From assembly GCA_049999725.1 (NCBI GenBank), contig JBNGIS010020367.1, forward strand, positions 93,243 to 157,242: a stretch of DNA of 64,000 nucleotides, read 5' to 3'. This DNA is from Haplomitrium mnioides. Its lineage: Eukaryota > Marchantiophyta > Haplomitriopsida > Calobryales. Numbering within the stretch: the stretch's first letter is position 1; the number at the start of each line of letters is the position of its first letter. The notes under the pieces were generated by a model. That model saw nothing but the letters and a program-made list of their open reading frames with translations. It did not search any database and was not told where the DNA came from. Positions 1 through 12,400 of the stretch are shown piece after piece. Made by a program: the position numbers and the translations under genes.

Positions 1-1021
1 AGATTTGGAGCAAACAGTTCTCAACAGATAAATTTTGGCTACTTGTGAATGGTATTTGTCAACTCAAGTGCCTACCTGAAGTGGACAGAGAAATTTTGAG
101 TTCAATGTTGATTCCTCTCAAGGCATATTCTGAAATCAAACGATCTCAAAAGGAAGAAAGAGAAGTGGATGCTGAGAAAGTGGTAATTTCAATAAGGGAC
201 AACATAAGTGAGAACTGCTACAAGTTCTTTAAAGATTCTAACATTCAATGGTGGAATGACTTTTTGATTGCCCAACATGAGATTGCGACTTATATCCTTG
301 AAAAAAAAAAGACAACTCAAAGCACAATTTACCTTTCCACCTTCACAACAATCAAATACTTGTAATGATTTTCAAAATGTTTGTCCGGATTCTCAGCTTC
401 ATGCTCTACAAACAGAAGAAGATGCTCCGGTACAGCAAATACTTTCTACACGTCGAGCAATCTATGATGGAGCACCTAGGCCGCGAGAAGGGCCTCTTTC
501 ATACAGTACTCGATGCGGGCATAAATTTTGGCAATCTACATGATTTGAAAGCAAGAATGTTTATTTGTGTTGTTGCGTCTCTAGATCCAAAGAGCATACC
601 CTTTTGGGTTGCCAAAGTTCTCAAAGTTTTGTCCTTTGATGAGGAAGATCCGCCAAATCCGAAACAAGTACAAGTTCAATGGTTTGCTTGTTTGGCTGAA
701 GATGCATTTTCTAGTCAGTACTTCCCAGAAAAAATAGCATCAACAAAAGGGAAACGCAAATGCAAGTTACATATTGATATACTTGATTTGACACAAATCA
801 CGATTTTGTCGTTTGATTTTCTGCTCACCTAGAAAAACCAATTGAGGAAAACCACTCTAGCTACCATTAAAGAAAAACTGTTTGAGTACGAAAAACAAAA
901 AGCCCTCAATCTTGAAATGTTTCAAAGAGATTCAAACAATGTCATTAACACTGAGACAGATCAAACAAACCTTGATGAATCTTCTGAAGCTGAATCCGAA
1001 GAAATCGAGACAAACGACTAA
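1..1021 (+). pseudogene. DUF7869-like transposase-like protein, copy A (3' part, frameshifted)
   Basis: This is the C-terminal part of a protein whose N-terminal part lies before the window. Three frame segments can be followed: one from 45, one from about 310 and one from about 490 to 830. After a stop, an acidic tail resumes (about 840-1021) and ends at TAA 1019-1021. A frameshift sits in the A-run near 300-311. The same segments in the same order occur at 3121-4141 and, in part, near 49640-49950. In those copies the upstream sequence carries the DUF7869-type signature, which is why I give this name; the C-terminal segment has no motif of its own that I recognise. A recognisable core reads PFWVAKVLKVLSFDEEDPPN, which looks like a small beta-barrel module, then a basic stretch and a Glu/Asp/Ser-rich end. 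Function is unproven; a DDE-like transposase is an inference. Confidence 0.5.
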
Positions 1022-1616
1022 AGTTCTTCAAGAATTTTGTTCTATGTTTTGTATTTGCAAATCTTATATAATTTAAGAGGATCATTTCCAAAAGTATTTG
1101 AAAATCGTTTTTAGTAACTTGTTGGATTTTTGGCAAACTTGAACTTGTGACCGTAAATCATTCCAAGTTGAATGTTGTTTTCTATAAATGAACTTTAATT
1201 CAGAGTTAGTATTTTTATTTGTTTTGTGGAAATATTTTCATCTCCAGAATATAAGTATTTTGCTTTTTACTTTTAAGGTTATTATCTCACTGAAGTATCT
1301 GCCCAAGTTGTTTAAATTGTTTTTCTTTTGAAGCCTTTGTTGTAAAAATTTAAATCTTTGGCGTTGTTTGACTCAGAAGAAGAGCTTTGTATATGTTTTT
1401 TACTTTTAGATTCCGAATTAAAAGTCAAATTCTTTTGCATAGGTAGAGTTTGTTGCAAAAATGGAACATTTACAGTCTATATCCTCGGTTGTAGAAGTGT
1501 GAACCCTATGCGCACATAGACTTTGATTTGCAAGTGAAACGTATAACGTACAAAAACTCTTCGACCGAATCTAAACCCTAGCTTCTTCTCAGTCTTTCTT
1601 TAAGAATGTTGTGCTT

Positions 1617-1928
1617 GTGAGTTCGGATTCCCATGAGCGTATAGACTTTGGGGTGGAGTGTTCAGATGGTGAGTTCGGATTCCTAGGCGCGTCTAGAGTT
1701 TTGGGTGGAGTGTTCAGATGGTGAGTTTGGATTCCTAGGCGCGCCTAGAGTTTTGGGTGGAGTGTTCAGTTGGTGAGTTCGGATTCCAATACACGCATGG
1801 ACTTTGGGGTGGAGTGTTCACTTGTTGAGCTTAGATTCCTTAGCGCGCCTAGTCTTTGGAGTGGAGTGTTCACATGTTGAGCTTGGATTCCTATGCGCGC
1901 ATAGACATTGGGTCGGAAGTCCACGCCT
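1617..1928 (+). repeat. 52-bp tandem repeat, six units, each with a palindromic core
   Basis: Units start at 1617, 1669, 1721, 1773, 1825 and 1877, exactly 52 bp apart. Each starts with a form of GTGAGTTCGGATTCC and ends with a form of GGGTGGAGTGTTCAGATG. The centre is a self-complementary core: CTAGGCGCGCCTAG in the third unit and CTATGCGCGCATAG in the sixth are perfect 14-bp palindromes that differ at matched positions. Copy B has only two related units (about 4757-4855). Single related cores lie near 1505 and 4650. There are no unique spacers, so this is not a CRISPR array. Confidence 0.9.
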
Positions 1929-2448
1929 TCCAAAAGTTCTACTTCTCTTGCATAACCCTTAAGCTTCTTCATACAAAGACAACCGCTTACAACTTTGTTT
2001 GTACATAGGTCCTTGACTCTTTCGTAGATCTTGAGACCTTTGTTTGGTTGAATAAAGTCTAAAACTTGAACAAGTTTCTTGTTTACAATCTTAATGCAAT
2101 CTCCTAAGCTACTATCTTTTTTATTTAGAACTATGATACGTTTATGTAAATGCTTCGTTGAACTATGAAATATTTTTAAATACTGGAACCTTTTTGAAAG
2201 CCTACATTCACTTTTGATTGCATGGATTTTCAACTTAATTTGAAAGCTTACTTTCTTCTTAACATTTTAATTTAAGCTTCTAAATCAATGCAATGTTTCT
2301 TTTTGTTTGTTTTTGTGTTTACCATTGCAAACTCATTCCCTTAACTTCTAGTCCCCTTAGGCTTTTTCTTTGTGTTTTGTAATATTTTTCTAACAAAAAA
2401 TTTTGAAAGAACACCATGTCTACATGTGCCTCAAGTTTGTGCAATCAA

Positions 2449-2548
2449 NNNNNNNNNNNNNNNNNNNNNNNNNNNNNNNNNNNNNNNNNNNNNNNNNNNN
2501 NNNNNNNNNNNNNNNNNNNNNNNNNNNNNNNNNNNNNNNNNNNNNNNN
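2449..2548. other. Assembly gap (100 N)
   Basis: A run of exactly 100 N lies in the tail of copy A. The aligned tail of copy B (about 5380-5620) suggests that roughly 150-250 bp of AT-rich repeat is missing, so 100 is probably a placeholder. Confidence 0.95.
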
Positions 2549-2659
2549 ACAATTTTTCCAAAAAAAATAAAAAAATTCATGTTATGAGTAGCCTGTTCAT
2601 GGTTCAAAGTAGCGGCTGTTGTAGGTGCGTTAATATTCAATTATGCTCTTTCTTAGAAG

Positions 2660-4141
2660 GTCTTCTTAACATATAAAAACTTGAGAAATGATTCTAATTT
2701 TATAGTTACAGTGCTCAACAAAATACTATGTGACTTTGAAGGGCCGTTGTCTCCGACTTTATATCTTGAGTTGGACAACACGATACGAGAGAAAAAAATT
2801 TCTATCTTATTTGGATATCTTAGTCTTTTTATTGCCAATAATTTTTATCAAAAAATCAAGGTGGGATTTCTCATAGTTAGCATACTAATGATCAAATCGA
2901 TCAAATATTCAACCGATTCTGGAAATTTTTGAAATGTGTCAAGGCTTTTACGATTACAAATCTAAGCAAAACTCTTCAACTATCTTCTAATTTTAAACTT
3001 CAAGTAACTCTTCTATTGGAAACTTGGAATTTCAAAATGTTTATGCAACAACTTCCCTCAAAGGCTACATGATATTACCTTTAATCAACAGTTCAAGTTC
3101 CAGTTGAATGATTCCAAGACAAAGATTTAGAGCAAAAAAATTTCAACAAATGAATTTTGGTTACTTCTAGATGGTGTTTGTCAATTGAAGTGTCTACCTG
3201 AAGTAGAGAGAGAAGTTTTGAGTTTAGTGTTGATTCCTCTCAAGCATATTCTGAAATCTAACAATCTCAAAAGGAAGAAAGAGAAGTAGATGCTGAGAAA
3301 GTAGTTTTTTCAATACATGACAACATAAGTGAGAACTTCTACAAGTTCTTTACATATTTTGATATTCAATAGTGAAATGACTTTTTTCTTGCTCAACAAG
3401 AGATTGTGGAGTGCATTCTTGAAAAAAAAGACAAGGAATCGAAGTTGAATTTACTTTTCCACCTTCACAACCGTCAAACACTTGTATTGATTCTCAAAAT
3501 GTCCGTCTAGGTTCTCAGCTTGATGCTCAATAGACAAAAGAAGATACACCAGTACAAGAAATACTTTCTACATATCAAGCAATATATGATGCAGCACTTA
3601 GGCTACGAGAAGTGACTCTTTTGCACAACAATCGATATGGGCACAAATTTGGCAATCTATATGAGATGAAATCTAGAATGTTTATTTGTGTTGTTGCACA
3701 TTTGGATCCAAAGGGCAGACCATTTTTGGTTGCCAAAGTTCTCAAAGTTTTGTCATTTGATAAAAGAGATCCCCCAAACCCGAAAGGAGTATATGTTCAA
3801 TGGTTTGCTTGTAGGGCTAAGGATGCATTGTTTGGAAAATACTTCCCAAAAAAAGTAGGAGCAAGAAAAAGGAAACGCAAATCCAAGTCACATATTGATG
3901 TACTTGATGTGACACAAATCACGATGTTGTCTTTGATTTTCTTCTTACAAAAAAAAACCAATTGAGTAAAACTACTCTTGCTACCATTAAATCAAACTTA
4001 TTTGAGTAAGAAAGACAAAAAACCCTCAATCCTGAAATTTTTCAAAGAGATTCAATCAATGTCATCAACACTGAGACAGAAAAAGTAAATCTTAATGAAT
4101 CTTCTCAAGCTGAATCCAAAGAAGTCGAGACGAGTGACTAA
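2660..4141 (+). pseudogene. DUF7869-like transposase-like protein, copy B (frameshifted)
   Basis: The copy begins inside the conserved domain. Residues TLYLELDNTIRE (about 2755-2790) match the family block with the second conserved Asp and Arg-Glu. KVGFLIV follows. After a frameshift comes HTNDQIDQIFNRF (about 2881-2920), which corresponds to the family motif GHTHDQIDQMF. The rest follows copy A: a block from about 3121, PFLVAKVLKVLSFDKRDPPN (about 3720-3780), a basic stretch, and an acidic tail ending at TAA 4139-4141. Many stops and frameshifts make it a dead gene. The start of the protein, including the first conserved Asp, is missing; the neighbour on that side is the tail of copy A. The family assignment rests on motif recognition; a catalytic role is an inference from the spaced acidic residues. 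Confidence 0.65.
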
Positions 4142-5715
4142 AGTAATTTAAGAATTTTATTGTATATTGTAAATTTTCAATTATATTGTAATTTATGATT
4201 ATTATTTTATAAAGTACGTAAAATGTGATGAAAAAAATTGTTGAATTTATCTTGCCACCTTGAACTTTTTACTGTAAATAATTTCAAGTTAAATGTTATT
4301 CTCTCTAAATGAAACTTGAATTTTTAGTTAATATTTTCATTTTCTTTGTAAAATATTTTCTTATCCAAAATATAAGTATGTTGTTTCCAACTTTAGTGCT
4401 TGCTAGAAGAGTTTAAGGTTATTGTATTACTAAAGCATCTACGCAAAACGACTACTTTTGTTTTGCTTATAAGAACTTTGATGTATAACTTAAAACCTTT
4501 GGCGCGCTTTGACTAAGATGTAGAGCTTTATACTTGTTTTACTTTTAGATTTCGAATCAAAAAACTAAATCTTTAGCATGCATAGAGTTTCTTTCGAAAA
4601 ATAGAACCTTTAGCGTTTGTATCATCGGTTGTGGAAGTCTAAACCCTATGTGTGCATAGACTTTCATTTTCATGTCAAAACATCATTCATGGTTAAACTC
4701 TCATGCAGAATCTTAAATCTAGGTTCTTGATAGTCTTTGTTCTGGAGTGTTCAGATGGTGAGCTCGGATTCCTATGCATGTATAGACTTTGGGGTGGAGT
4801 TTTCATATGTTAAGCTTGGGTTCCTATGCACGTATAGACTTTAGGATGGAAGTTGAAGCCTTCTATACATCCTACTTGTAATATACAACCCTTAAGCTTC
4901 TACATACAAAGACTACCAGATAGAACTTAGATTCTATACTAGTGAAAGATTCTTTTATAGAACTCAAAACCTTTAATTTGTAGAATCTAGTAAAAACTTG
5001 GAGATGTTTCTTGTTTATAGTCTTAATTCAATCTTGTTTGCCACTACCTTGTTGATTCTAAATATGACTCCTTTGTGTATATGTTTCTTTGAATTATATA
5101 ATATTTTTTAATACTGAAACTTTTTTTTATGCCCACTTTAATTTTTACGTGCATGAACTTTCAACTACAAATGAAAGCTTCTTTCTTACTTGAACTTGAA
5201 AATAGAGCTTCTAAATCCATACAATGTTTCGTTTTGTTGGTTTTTGTATCCACAATTGCAAACTCATTCCCTTGACTTCTAGTTCACTTGGGCAATTTCT
5301 TCATGTTTTGTAATTATTTTCCCAAAAAATAAGTTTCAATGAGCATCATGTTGATGTGCGCAAAAAGTTTGTGCAACCAAATATATTTCAAAATAGTTTC
5401 TCTTTATGTGTATTTCAACTTTCGGGCTTCAAATTGTAATCAATGATAAATGCAAGTTGGTTGTGAAAACTTGCTATAATTTTTATACTTTCATCGATTT
5501 CAAAATTTCCAATATTTTCATAAAAACTTAGAATATTGTTTGATTTTTCATAATGAAATTGACTCTTGCTCTATCATTCTTTTTAAAATGGCCAAAAATG
5601 AAGCTCAAAAACTCATGTGCTTTTTGTTTTTAGAAAATAGCCTCGTTTTCATATTTTAAGTAGTATGTTTCTAGTTCAAAGTAGAGGTTGTTGTATGAGC
5701 TGTTTTTGTCTTGAG
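4142..5715 (+). repeat. AT-rich tail of copy B
   Basis: This noncoding tail is the direct repeat of 1022-2640. It holds two diverged units of the 52-bp repeat at about 4757-4855, one with core CTATGCACGTATAG. It lacks the expanded array seen in copy A. The recognisable repeat ends near 5715. Confidence 0.6.
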
Positions 5716-7049
5716 ATCCTATGCTCAACCTTCCCAAAGCTCTAAAAAGCTGCTAAACCCACAAAAAAAAACAGCTCATATAAGCATTGGCCAAGGGAGT
5801 GTTTTAAGTAAGCAAGGAGAGCAAGACATGGGTGTCGACACTAGAGGAATTTGCAAGGGTTCGGGGAACTGAGTGTCCAAGGGACCAATGTTTTTCTTTC
5901 TTTTTGAAGCAGCGTTTTGAGGGGGGATATTTGTTTAGTTCTATGCAAATATAAGGGGTATTCGACAAAGAAGGAATTTTTATTGATAAATCAAAACAAC
6001 ATGAAAAAATGTCGAGTGATAACATTTCAATGAGGATCTTAGGTTCTTTTTCCTAGATGAACCAACATAGTAAGACCAGTAAAGGCCTAGAGATAAGAAG
6101 GGTGGTTTGCTAGAATTGGATGAGGACATCAAATGTCGCGATAGTAGAGCCTTAATAATCGAGTGAATATCCATTTGCATAAAAGCACACGAATAGAGGA
6201 GAGTTAAATAGCGCAAAGGGACATGATCATGATAAAAACGGAGGACTACTAGGTAATTGTGCTAAAAGAGCATCACAGCCAAAATAGAAAAAGTGCCATC
6301 TCAGACAATCAAGGTCAAAAAGGCCTAGAGACCTGAAATTTTGCATCACAGAGCGCCAAGAAGGGCCACCAACAAAGAAGAGGTAGAATGGCTGACAAAA
6401 GAGGAAAATAAGGACCGATAAAAAGAACCAAAGAATAGAAGGTGAGAATCAAGATTGGAAGCCCTCGAGCTTGAAAGCGTGGTAAGTTTCGAATCAAGTT
6501 TCTCAACCAAAAGAAAAAGGGCCAATTACTACCTAGTAGATGGAGGTAGAAGAAATCAATGAAGTACCAGCCACCCATAGAGCCTGCAAGGTCACAAGCA
6601 AGGCCATAGAGGTAGAAGAATCCCACATTCACCACCCTTAGTAATTAAGCAACCCTTTAGCCAAACCAACCAAACAATAGCATTTATCAGACAAAAAGTA
6701 GGAGGAGTGACTAAAAGAGAAAACACATGAAGGAGTTCAAGGTCAGTCAAAGCCAAGCATTGGGTGGGATAAAAGAAATAGCCAATGGCCACAAATAGAA
6801 AAAAAAAGGCCAAGATGGAGTAGATCAATAGATCAAAAAGGAGATTGCAACCACAAGGGCCTAACAAGAAGTCGCGGACACAAGAAAAAAGGCCAAACCA
6901 ATAAAAGGACCAACAATGGAAACATACAACAAGATGGAAGAAAGGCCATGTTGAGAATCATGGAATTCATTGTTGTTGAGTGGACATGTTTGAGTTGCAT
7001 GGAATATTACCAATAAAACCATTAACAATTAGTTAGAGAAACTCAAGAG
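5716..7049. other. Noncoding, purine-rich + strand
   Basis: I see no gene. From about 6290 to 6960 the + strand is rich in A and G, with recurrent AAAAGGCC-like words. The complementary strand therefore reads as Phe/Leu-rich hydrophobic frames that look like membrane proteins but have no family motif. It is probably decayed repeat sequence. Confidence 0.4.
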
Positions 7050-7790
7050 CTTAACTAAAGGGACAAGAATTTAAGATGCCTCACGAGAATTGGCTACGTA
7101 CAACTCAACTATTAGCTAACATGGAGGGGAATTTTCACCTCTAGAAAGTGAGCTTAGATGAGAGCGAGAGCTCATTTGGGGGATCTGAGCACCAAGATTG
7201 GAGGTAGAGAGTGACCATTTGAGCCAAGCAGGTTTTGGTGAGTGTGCAAGGGCAAGCAAAGTCATTTAGGGAGGGTAACTGGATTGAAAAGGTGGAGCCA
7301 TCTAGGAGCAAGAAGTTTTAGTAGGGGAAGACTTACCTATGCAAGGGTAGAACTCATGAATTGACGTCATTTCTTTAGCCATCTCCATCGAGAGGCTTGG
7401 CATTGGAAAATTAACACTCGAGAAAGGAGAGCAGCAATAGGTCTGCAAGCTCGAATTGGTAACTTGAATCATCAAGAGAAGGATCCCCTTGCTAGCCACA
7501 AAAGGCTACCTCAAGCGTGAGCAAAGACATTGCAGTAGCAATACAGGGCCAATGACATTTTGAGGGATCGTTTCCCTATCTGTAGGAAGAGATTTTGGTA
7601 AAGATTTCGACCTATTGGAAGGTGAGTGAGTGGCAAAAGGGGTGATTAGAGTGAAGTGAGAGTGATCAATGGTTAAGAGCGCCATCTCCTTAGCTGGGTA
7701 GTCCAAAATTTAAGCCCTCAAGACGATAAAGGTTAATCTATCTAACTAAGGTGCGTGCGTGGGGGTAAGTGAGAAGCAGATCATGCAAAT
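7050..7790 (+). mobile_element. LTR-like fragment of the gag-only element family
   Basis: A block around 7675-7760, containing GCCATCTCCTTAGCTGGG and a following G/T-rich stretch, recurs at about 35440-35540 and about 44970-45080. The third place lies inside the presumed 3' LTR of the gag-only element. Orientation is the same in all three. Coding frames in the block are not conserved, so I treat it as decayed LTR sequence. The ends are not resolved. Confidence 0.45.
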
Positions 7791-8199
7791 AACAACATGA
7801 GTAGCAAGGGTCGTAGAGATGAGGATTTGACCAAGAAAACAAGGAGAACAAAAAACTGAGAGGGGCATGAGGGTCTTGTTGGTGGGTATTTTGTGCAGTG
7901 TGAAGGTGCAATTGCTTTATTGACAAACTCATTGTTGTGCTAGACCAATAATGCTTTAATAGATTAGGCTATAGTTGTAGCTATGCATAGTTCCAAGATA
8001 TTTGAGGAATGCATAAGAGTAGGCTCAACATATTTTACTTCCTTGGATCCTCACCACGATCTAAGGTAAAAATTGCAATAAAGAAGGGGAGAGCTAAGGT
8101 TACATTGGACACATGTTGCGGAAGGACAGAAACTCAGCACAAGTATGACCTTTGGAAGCTAAATACTCCCCACCAAGTGAGACTTTTGGACGTTGAATA

Positions 8200-9096
8200 G
8201 CACAGACGTTGGTCCCTCCCACCAGAAAGTATCCCCATACTCTTAATTCGAGACTAGGGGATGGTGCTTGGGTGTGTTGTTGACTTAGCACTCACGACAC
8301 AAGGTCAACAATCGTGATAGCTTTATTGCCTTAACATCTTCCTCTTCATCATTGGTCGCTAAAATACTTGTTTCTTCTAAATCTCAAAATCAATTGAATC
8401 CATGAACATCACTTGCATAGGACAGAGTCACACCTTGTTCAATCAAGAAACAGACAAATGGTGATGGACAAAGATACTCATTTAGACTGAAACACAATAA
8501 ATAAGGAAAATAACATACACATATAGGGATCATCTCATGTTGTTTCTCTCTCATTAGTAAAAGAAGAGTCTTAGTAAGTTCTTGTTACCTTCTTTATCTT
8601 CAAGTGTGCTCACTTCATATCCAAGGCATTTTTCTCTTGTACTTGCAATTTTTACAATAGGTGCATATCGATCGATTCTCATTAATGTCCTCGTACATCT
8701 GTGATTGTGCTCCAGCCTTGCAATTTTCACCTTCTTCACTCCCAACTTGATCCTCCTCACCATTGGGCACCTCTTGCTCACCTTTTTCACTCTCCTTATA
8801 GTGTGCTCCTTTTATGTCGAGGACATCTTATTCTTGTGAATGCAATTTTTCCCGTTGGGTGCACAATGGCGAAATCTCACCATTCTCACCATAAATCTCT
8901 TAGTGTGCTCCAATGTTGTAATTGCCACGTTCTCAACTTTTGGCTTCCTCTTGAGCTTGTCAAATATATGCTTGAAATTCAAAAAAGGATGCCTACAAAA
9001 GCAAAGCTTGACATAGGTCCCATTGTAACTATGAAGTGTCTTTTCAAAGACTTCACTTCTCATCATCTTCCTCTTCATGCATTTTTTTTGTGTCAT
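8200..9096 (-). repeat. Unidentified repeat with a duplicated reading-frame unit
   Basis: The minus strand holds two tandem related frames (about 8812-9096 and 8554-8790). Each contains a basic block followed by a Leu-Glu-His-like core, for example VENVAITTLEHTKR and VKKVKIARLEHNHR. A third relative lies at about 22560-22760 (LEVKKLTIARLDHNQR), and flanking noncoding sequence (8300-8550 and 22340-22560) also aligns. I do not recognise the family. It could be a captured gene fragment or part of an undescribed element. All copies are broken. Confidence 0.45.
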
Positions 9097-9483
9097 TGAG
9101 AAACTCTCACCCTAGAGTGAAACCAAAAGACACCAGAAATGAACTTGAAGAATCTGTTCCATTGCTCAAACTTAACCAAAAAGAAAACGAACACCTAAAC
9201 TCAAACACACAAATACAAGAAAAACAAGAACTCTTACAACTAACAAAACTTAAGACCCTTGCTTGGATCCCACACAAAAGATGACTTGTTATACTTTAGT
9301 TCATGCTTGACTACTAACTATGTGGGCAGCCTACTTGGTTGTCTTTTTCCTTTGGCCACTTTGTTGACCTCTCTTATTCAACTTTGGAGACACATATAAA
9401 ACACACTAAAGGGGAGAAAAAAAAACAAGACTATACATTGTGCTTATGAGATCAAAAACATGTGCATTTTTTTGTTACTAGTT

Positions 9484-9488
9484 GGCAG
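9484..9488. repeat. Target site duplication GGCAG (left)
   Basis: These five bases precede the LTR start TGTCAA at 9489 and are repeated directly after its end at 13427-13431. Confidence 0.8.
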
Positions 9489-12400
9489 TGTCAACCCCCT
9501 CCTTCAGGTCTTATCCTCCGAACACCGCTCTTCGGAAGGAAAAGGCTGACTTTTATGGGTTTCAGGTTCTTTTATGAGATGGCCCCACTGCAAGTTATCA
9601 ATTTCATGCCTTAAAGGTGTTCCTTCTCACCTTACTGACCTTTCTCCTTATTCAACTCTCTATTCAACATTCATACACACCACAGAAGCGCCTTTGATCG
9701 AATTCCAAAGTGTATTTCAGGGATCCGAAATAGGATCCAGATTCAAAGTTTACAATGGAGGACCAAGTCCTGATATCTGAATTATACAGGGGATCTGTCC
9801 CCCTACTGCCTTACCCTCTGAATTTGATTCTTAGACCTCTGCTGATCTGAGACCCTACTTACTTCAGATCCGAAGTGTCTCTTCGGAAAATGCAAACACA
9901 AGACAAAACTATCTAACCACTGCACCCACGACACCACACACTCCATCAGCGTTCCTCTGTCTTGGGCTGATCCCTGCAACACAGTCGTGACCTCTCAACC
10001 CTCCATTCCTCTCGTTCCTCTGTAGCTCCTTTGTTTCTCCCAAGATCCGATCTTTGCTGCCTCCCTTGCACTCCTGATCTTTATTCCACCTTCTCTTGAG
10101 CCTCACGATTCCAGTGACACGTTCTCCCTCTACTCACGCACCCTTTTCCAAATAGTCTTTTTACCTTCCCTTGCGAGAAGCCTTGTTTGACTTCCTCAAG
10201 ATCAGAAGAGGTCTTGTTTAACTTCCACCTTTGGAAGACAGTCCTCTTGACTGTTGGCCACCCACTCCACCCCGAAGCTTCGATGGATCTTCTTACACCG
10301 TGAATGCAGCTACTCCTTCTTGACTTCCCTTGAGAGAATAAACCAGAAACACCCCTGACATTCTTGGGATTGTTGCTCCTGCACAGTTGACACTAAGGTG
10401 ATCCCAAAGATCCCACCTTGGCAGCCCCTCCGATTTCAAGACAACCCAGATTCCCTTCAGCCTTCAAGCATCAGTCCACCTTCGATGCTGGTCCACCCAT
10501 AGAGATGAGTACACCTGGATTGCCTAAGCCTCTAGAGCTCCCCGCCCAGCGATTCCCAGCGTTCCTCCAGTCCACCTCCACCCCTGCTAGCCGCCTTCTC
10601 GAGTTCACCTTCCTCAAGTGAAGCTTCAAGAAATCTGTCCTCCCTCCATCGTGTGTCTTCCTTTCTGCTATCGCTCTCACGACTTGCAAGCTTGCATTTA
10701 CACCAACCCTTCAAACATCGCAGACAATCCCTTTATACTCCCCTATCACCTTGCTGAAGCCTTTCTGTTTGTCTCGCATTCTTGTTTCCCCCGCTTTCGG
10801 TAGTTAATCTTGTTAAGCAACGTCGTGGTGACACTGGCCAGTACGAGCAACGACTAACTGAAACCGTTAACCCAAGGTTCTCAACTGCCGTTCCGAATTC
10901 CCGTTTAATCCCAGCAAATGCACCTAGCATGGACTAGGTGCAAAGCTGGCACTTGGTCGTTTTTCTCGTTGGCCTCTGTTTCTTTAGAAGCTGACACCTG
11001 TCAGTCTGCCCGCGTCTAACGGTATCAGCTGAAGCATTCAGGATTAAGGAAGATTTTCAAAGAACTTTTGGTTGAACCTGCCTTCGATTCGTAGTGCTCT
11101 CTTTTGCAGGTTTGCGATCAGGATCGCTTCGCCGTTTGGACGCCTCAGTAATCCCGTCGCAATCTTGGTTGGATTCCCTTGAAGCATCAGTTCAAGCGAA
11201 GACCCGAAGTAGTTGTCAAGGAGGTCTTCCCGCAGAGAAATCCAAAGATACTTACTTGGGATAGGATTGGATTCGTAGGTCGACCCCGTAGAATGGCCAA
11301 CCGTCACATCTCGCGGGCAGATTCCTAGTTTTTCCTTGATTCTCCTCGTTGCCATGCCCTCGCGATCACCCGCAGACCTCCGCAAGCTGTCATGCTTCCG
11401 CAAGAGCTCACGGACCCCCGCCAGCTGCCACGTGCCCGTAAACTCCACCAGAACTGCGTCGTCAATCAGCAGAACTTCGCCGTCGACCTCGGGACACCAT
11501 AGGTTGCCACGTGTCCGCGAACTCCCTCGGAACTCTGCCATACTCTTCGGAATCCCGCAATCACCCTCGGAACACCACAGGTTGCCATGTGTCCGTGAAC
11601 TCCTCGGAACCCCGCCAAACTCTTCGGAATCCAACCGTCGCCCTCGGAATACCACAGGTCGCCACATGTCCTGCCTTCCACGTCATCCACAAAGCGCCGT
11701 CCGCCGCCGCCCCGCAAAGGGGTAGGCAGACCGTCGCCTTAACCAGATTCCGTAGTTGATCCGGTGCTAACCCACAGGAACCCTCGGACCATAGTGGAGC
11801 GCCACATCATCCGTCAAAGACCCGCAGGAACCCTCGGACCTAGCTGAACGCCACGTCATCCGTCGCCGCGCTGTCCAACGCTGCCCCGCAAGGGGGTAGG
11901 CGGACTGTCGCCTTGATCGGATTCCGTAGCTGACCCGCAGGAACCCTCGGACCAGAGTGGAGCGCCACGTCATCCATAAAGCAATTCACTCGCCGAGTAA
12001 GAACAATACCTTTTATCGCCGCTTCGGATCCCGGTCGCAATAAGAACTGAGGCTTCCTTCGCTAACTCTTTGCTTCGCTTGATATAGGAACCATTGCAGA
12101 CTCCCCGTTTGTCCCCTTCAAACTTTCAGCGCCCGGTTGAACTTTCATCCTCGGCAATGCCGGAACTCCAATAGGTCACCTTTTCGGCTGCTGGCCCCTT
12201 GCTTCTTCTTCTGGCCGGATCGTCGCTTCATCACCTTTTCACCACAAGAACTAAGCGCGGCATAAACTCTCGTCAAACTTTTAGGCCATACCTTGTCGAA
12301 CTTTTCGCCGCTTTTCCAGATCAGTGATATATCACCATTTCGCCTTGCTCGCTTTGTCTGGTCGGGTCCGTGATAAGTCACTATTTTGCATCCATTCCCT

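Larger units (their letters stand above)
1022..2640 (+). repeat. AT-rich tail of copy A, direct repeat of 4142-5715
   Basis: No coding sequence is seen. The tail aligns by eye, in the same order, with the sequence after copy B. Shared blocks include the stretch ending in ACAACCCTTAAGCTTCT (about 1953 and about 4884), the block near 2286 and 5220, and the block just before the gap at 2449. The offset between copies is about 3.1 kb at the start and about 2.9 kb later. The difference is explained mainly by the larger 52-bp array here. The homology ends near 2630-2660, where copy B begins, so the two copies lie head to tail. Confidence 0.6.

Noticed and set aside
1617-1928. Possible CRISPR-like array
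   Set aside because: Units are contiguous with no unique spacers, and the context is eukaryotic retrotransposon DNA.
6315-6867. Hydrophobic minus-strand ORFs resembling membrane proteins
   Set aside because: They are the complement of a purine-rich strand, overlap in two frames and contain no family motif.
11044-11667. 207-codon minus-strand ORF
   Set aside because: It lies in the GC-rich tandem repeats of a solo LTR; the other frames are open too and the product is repeat-derived.
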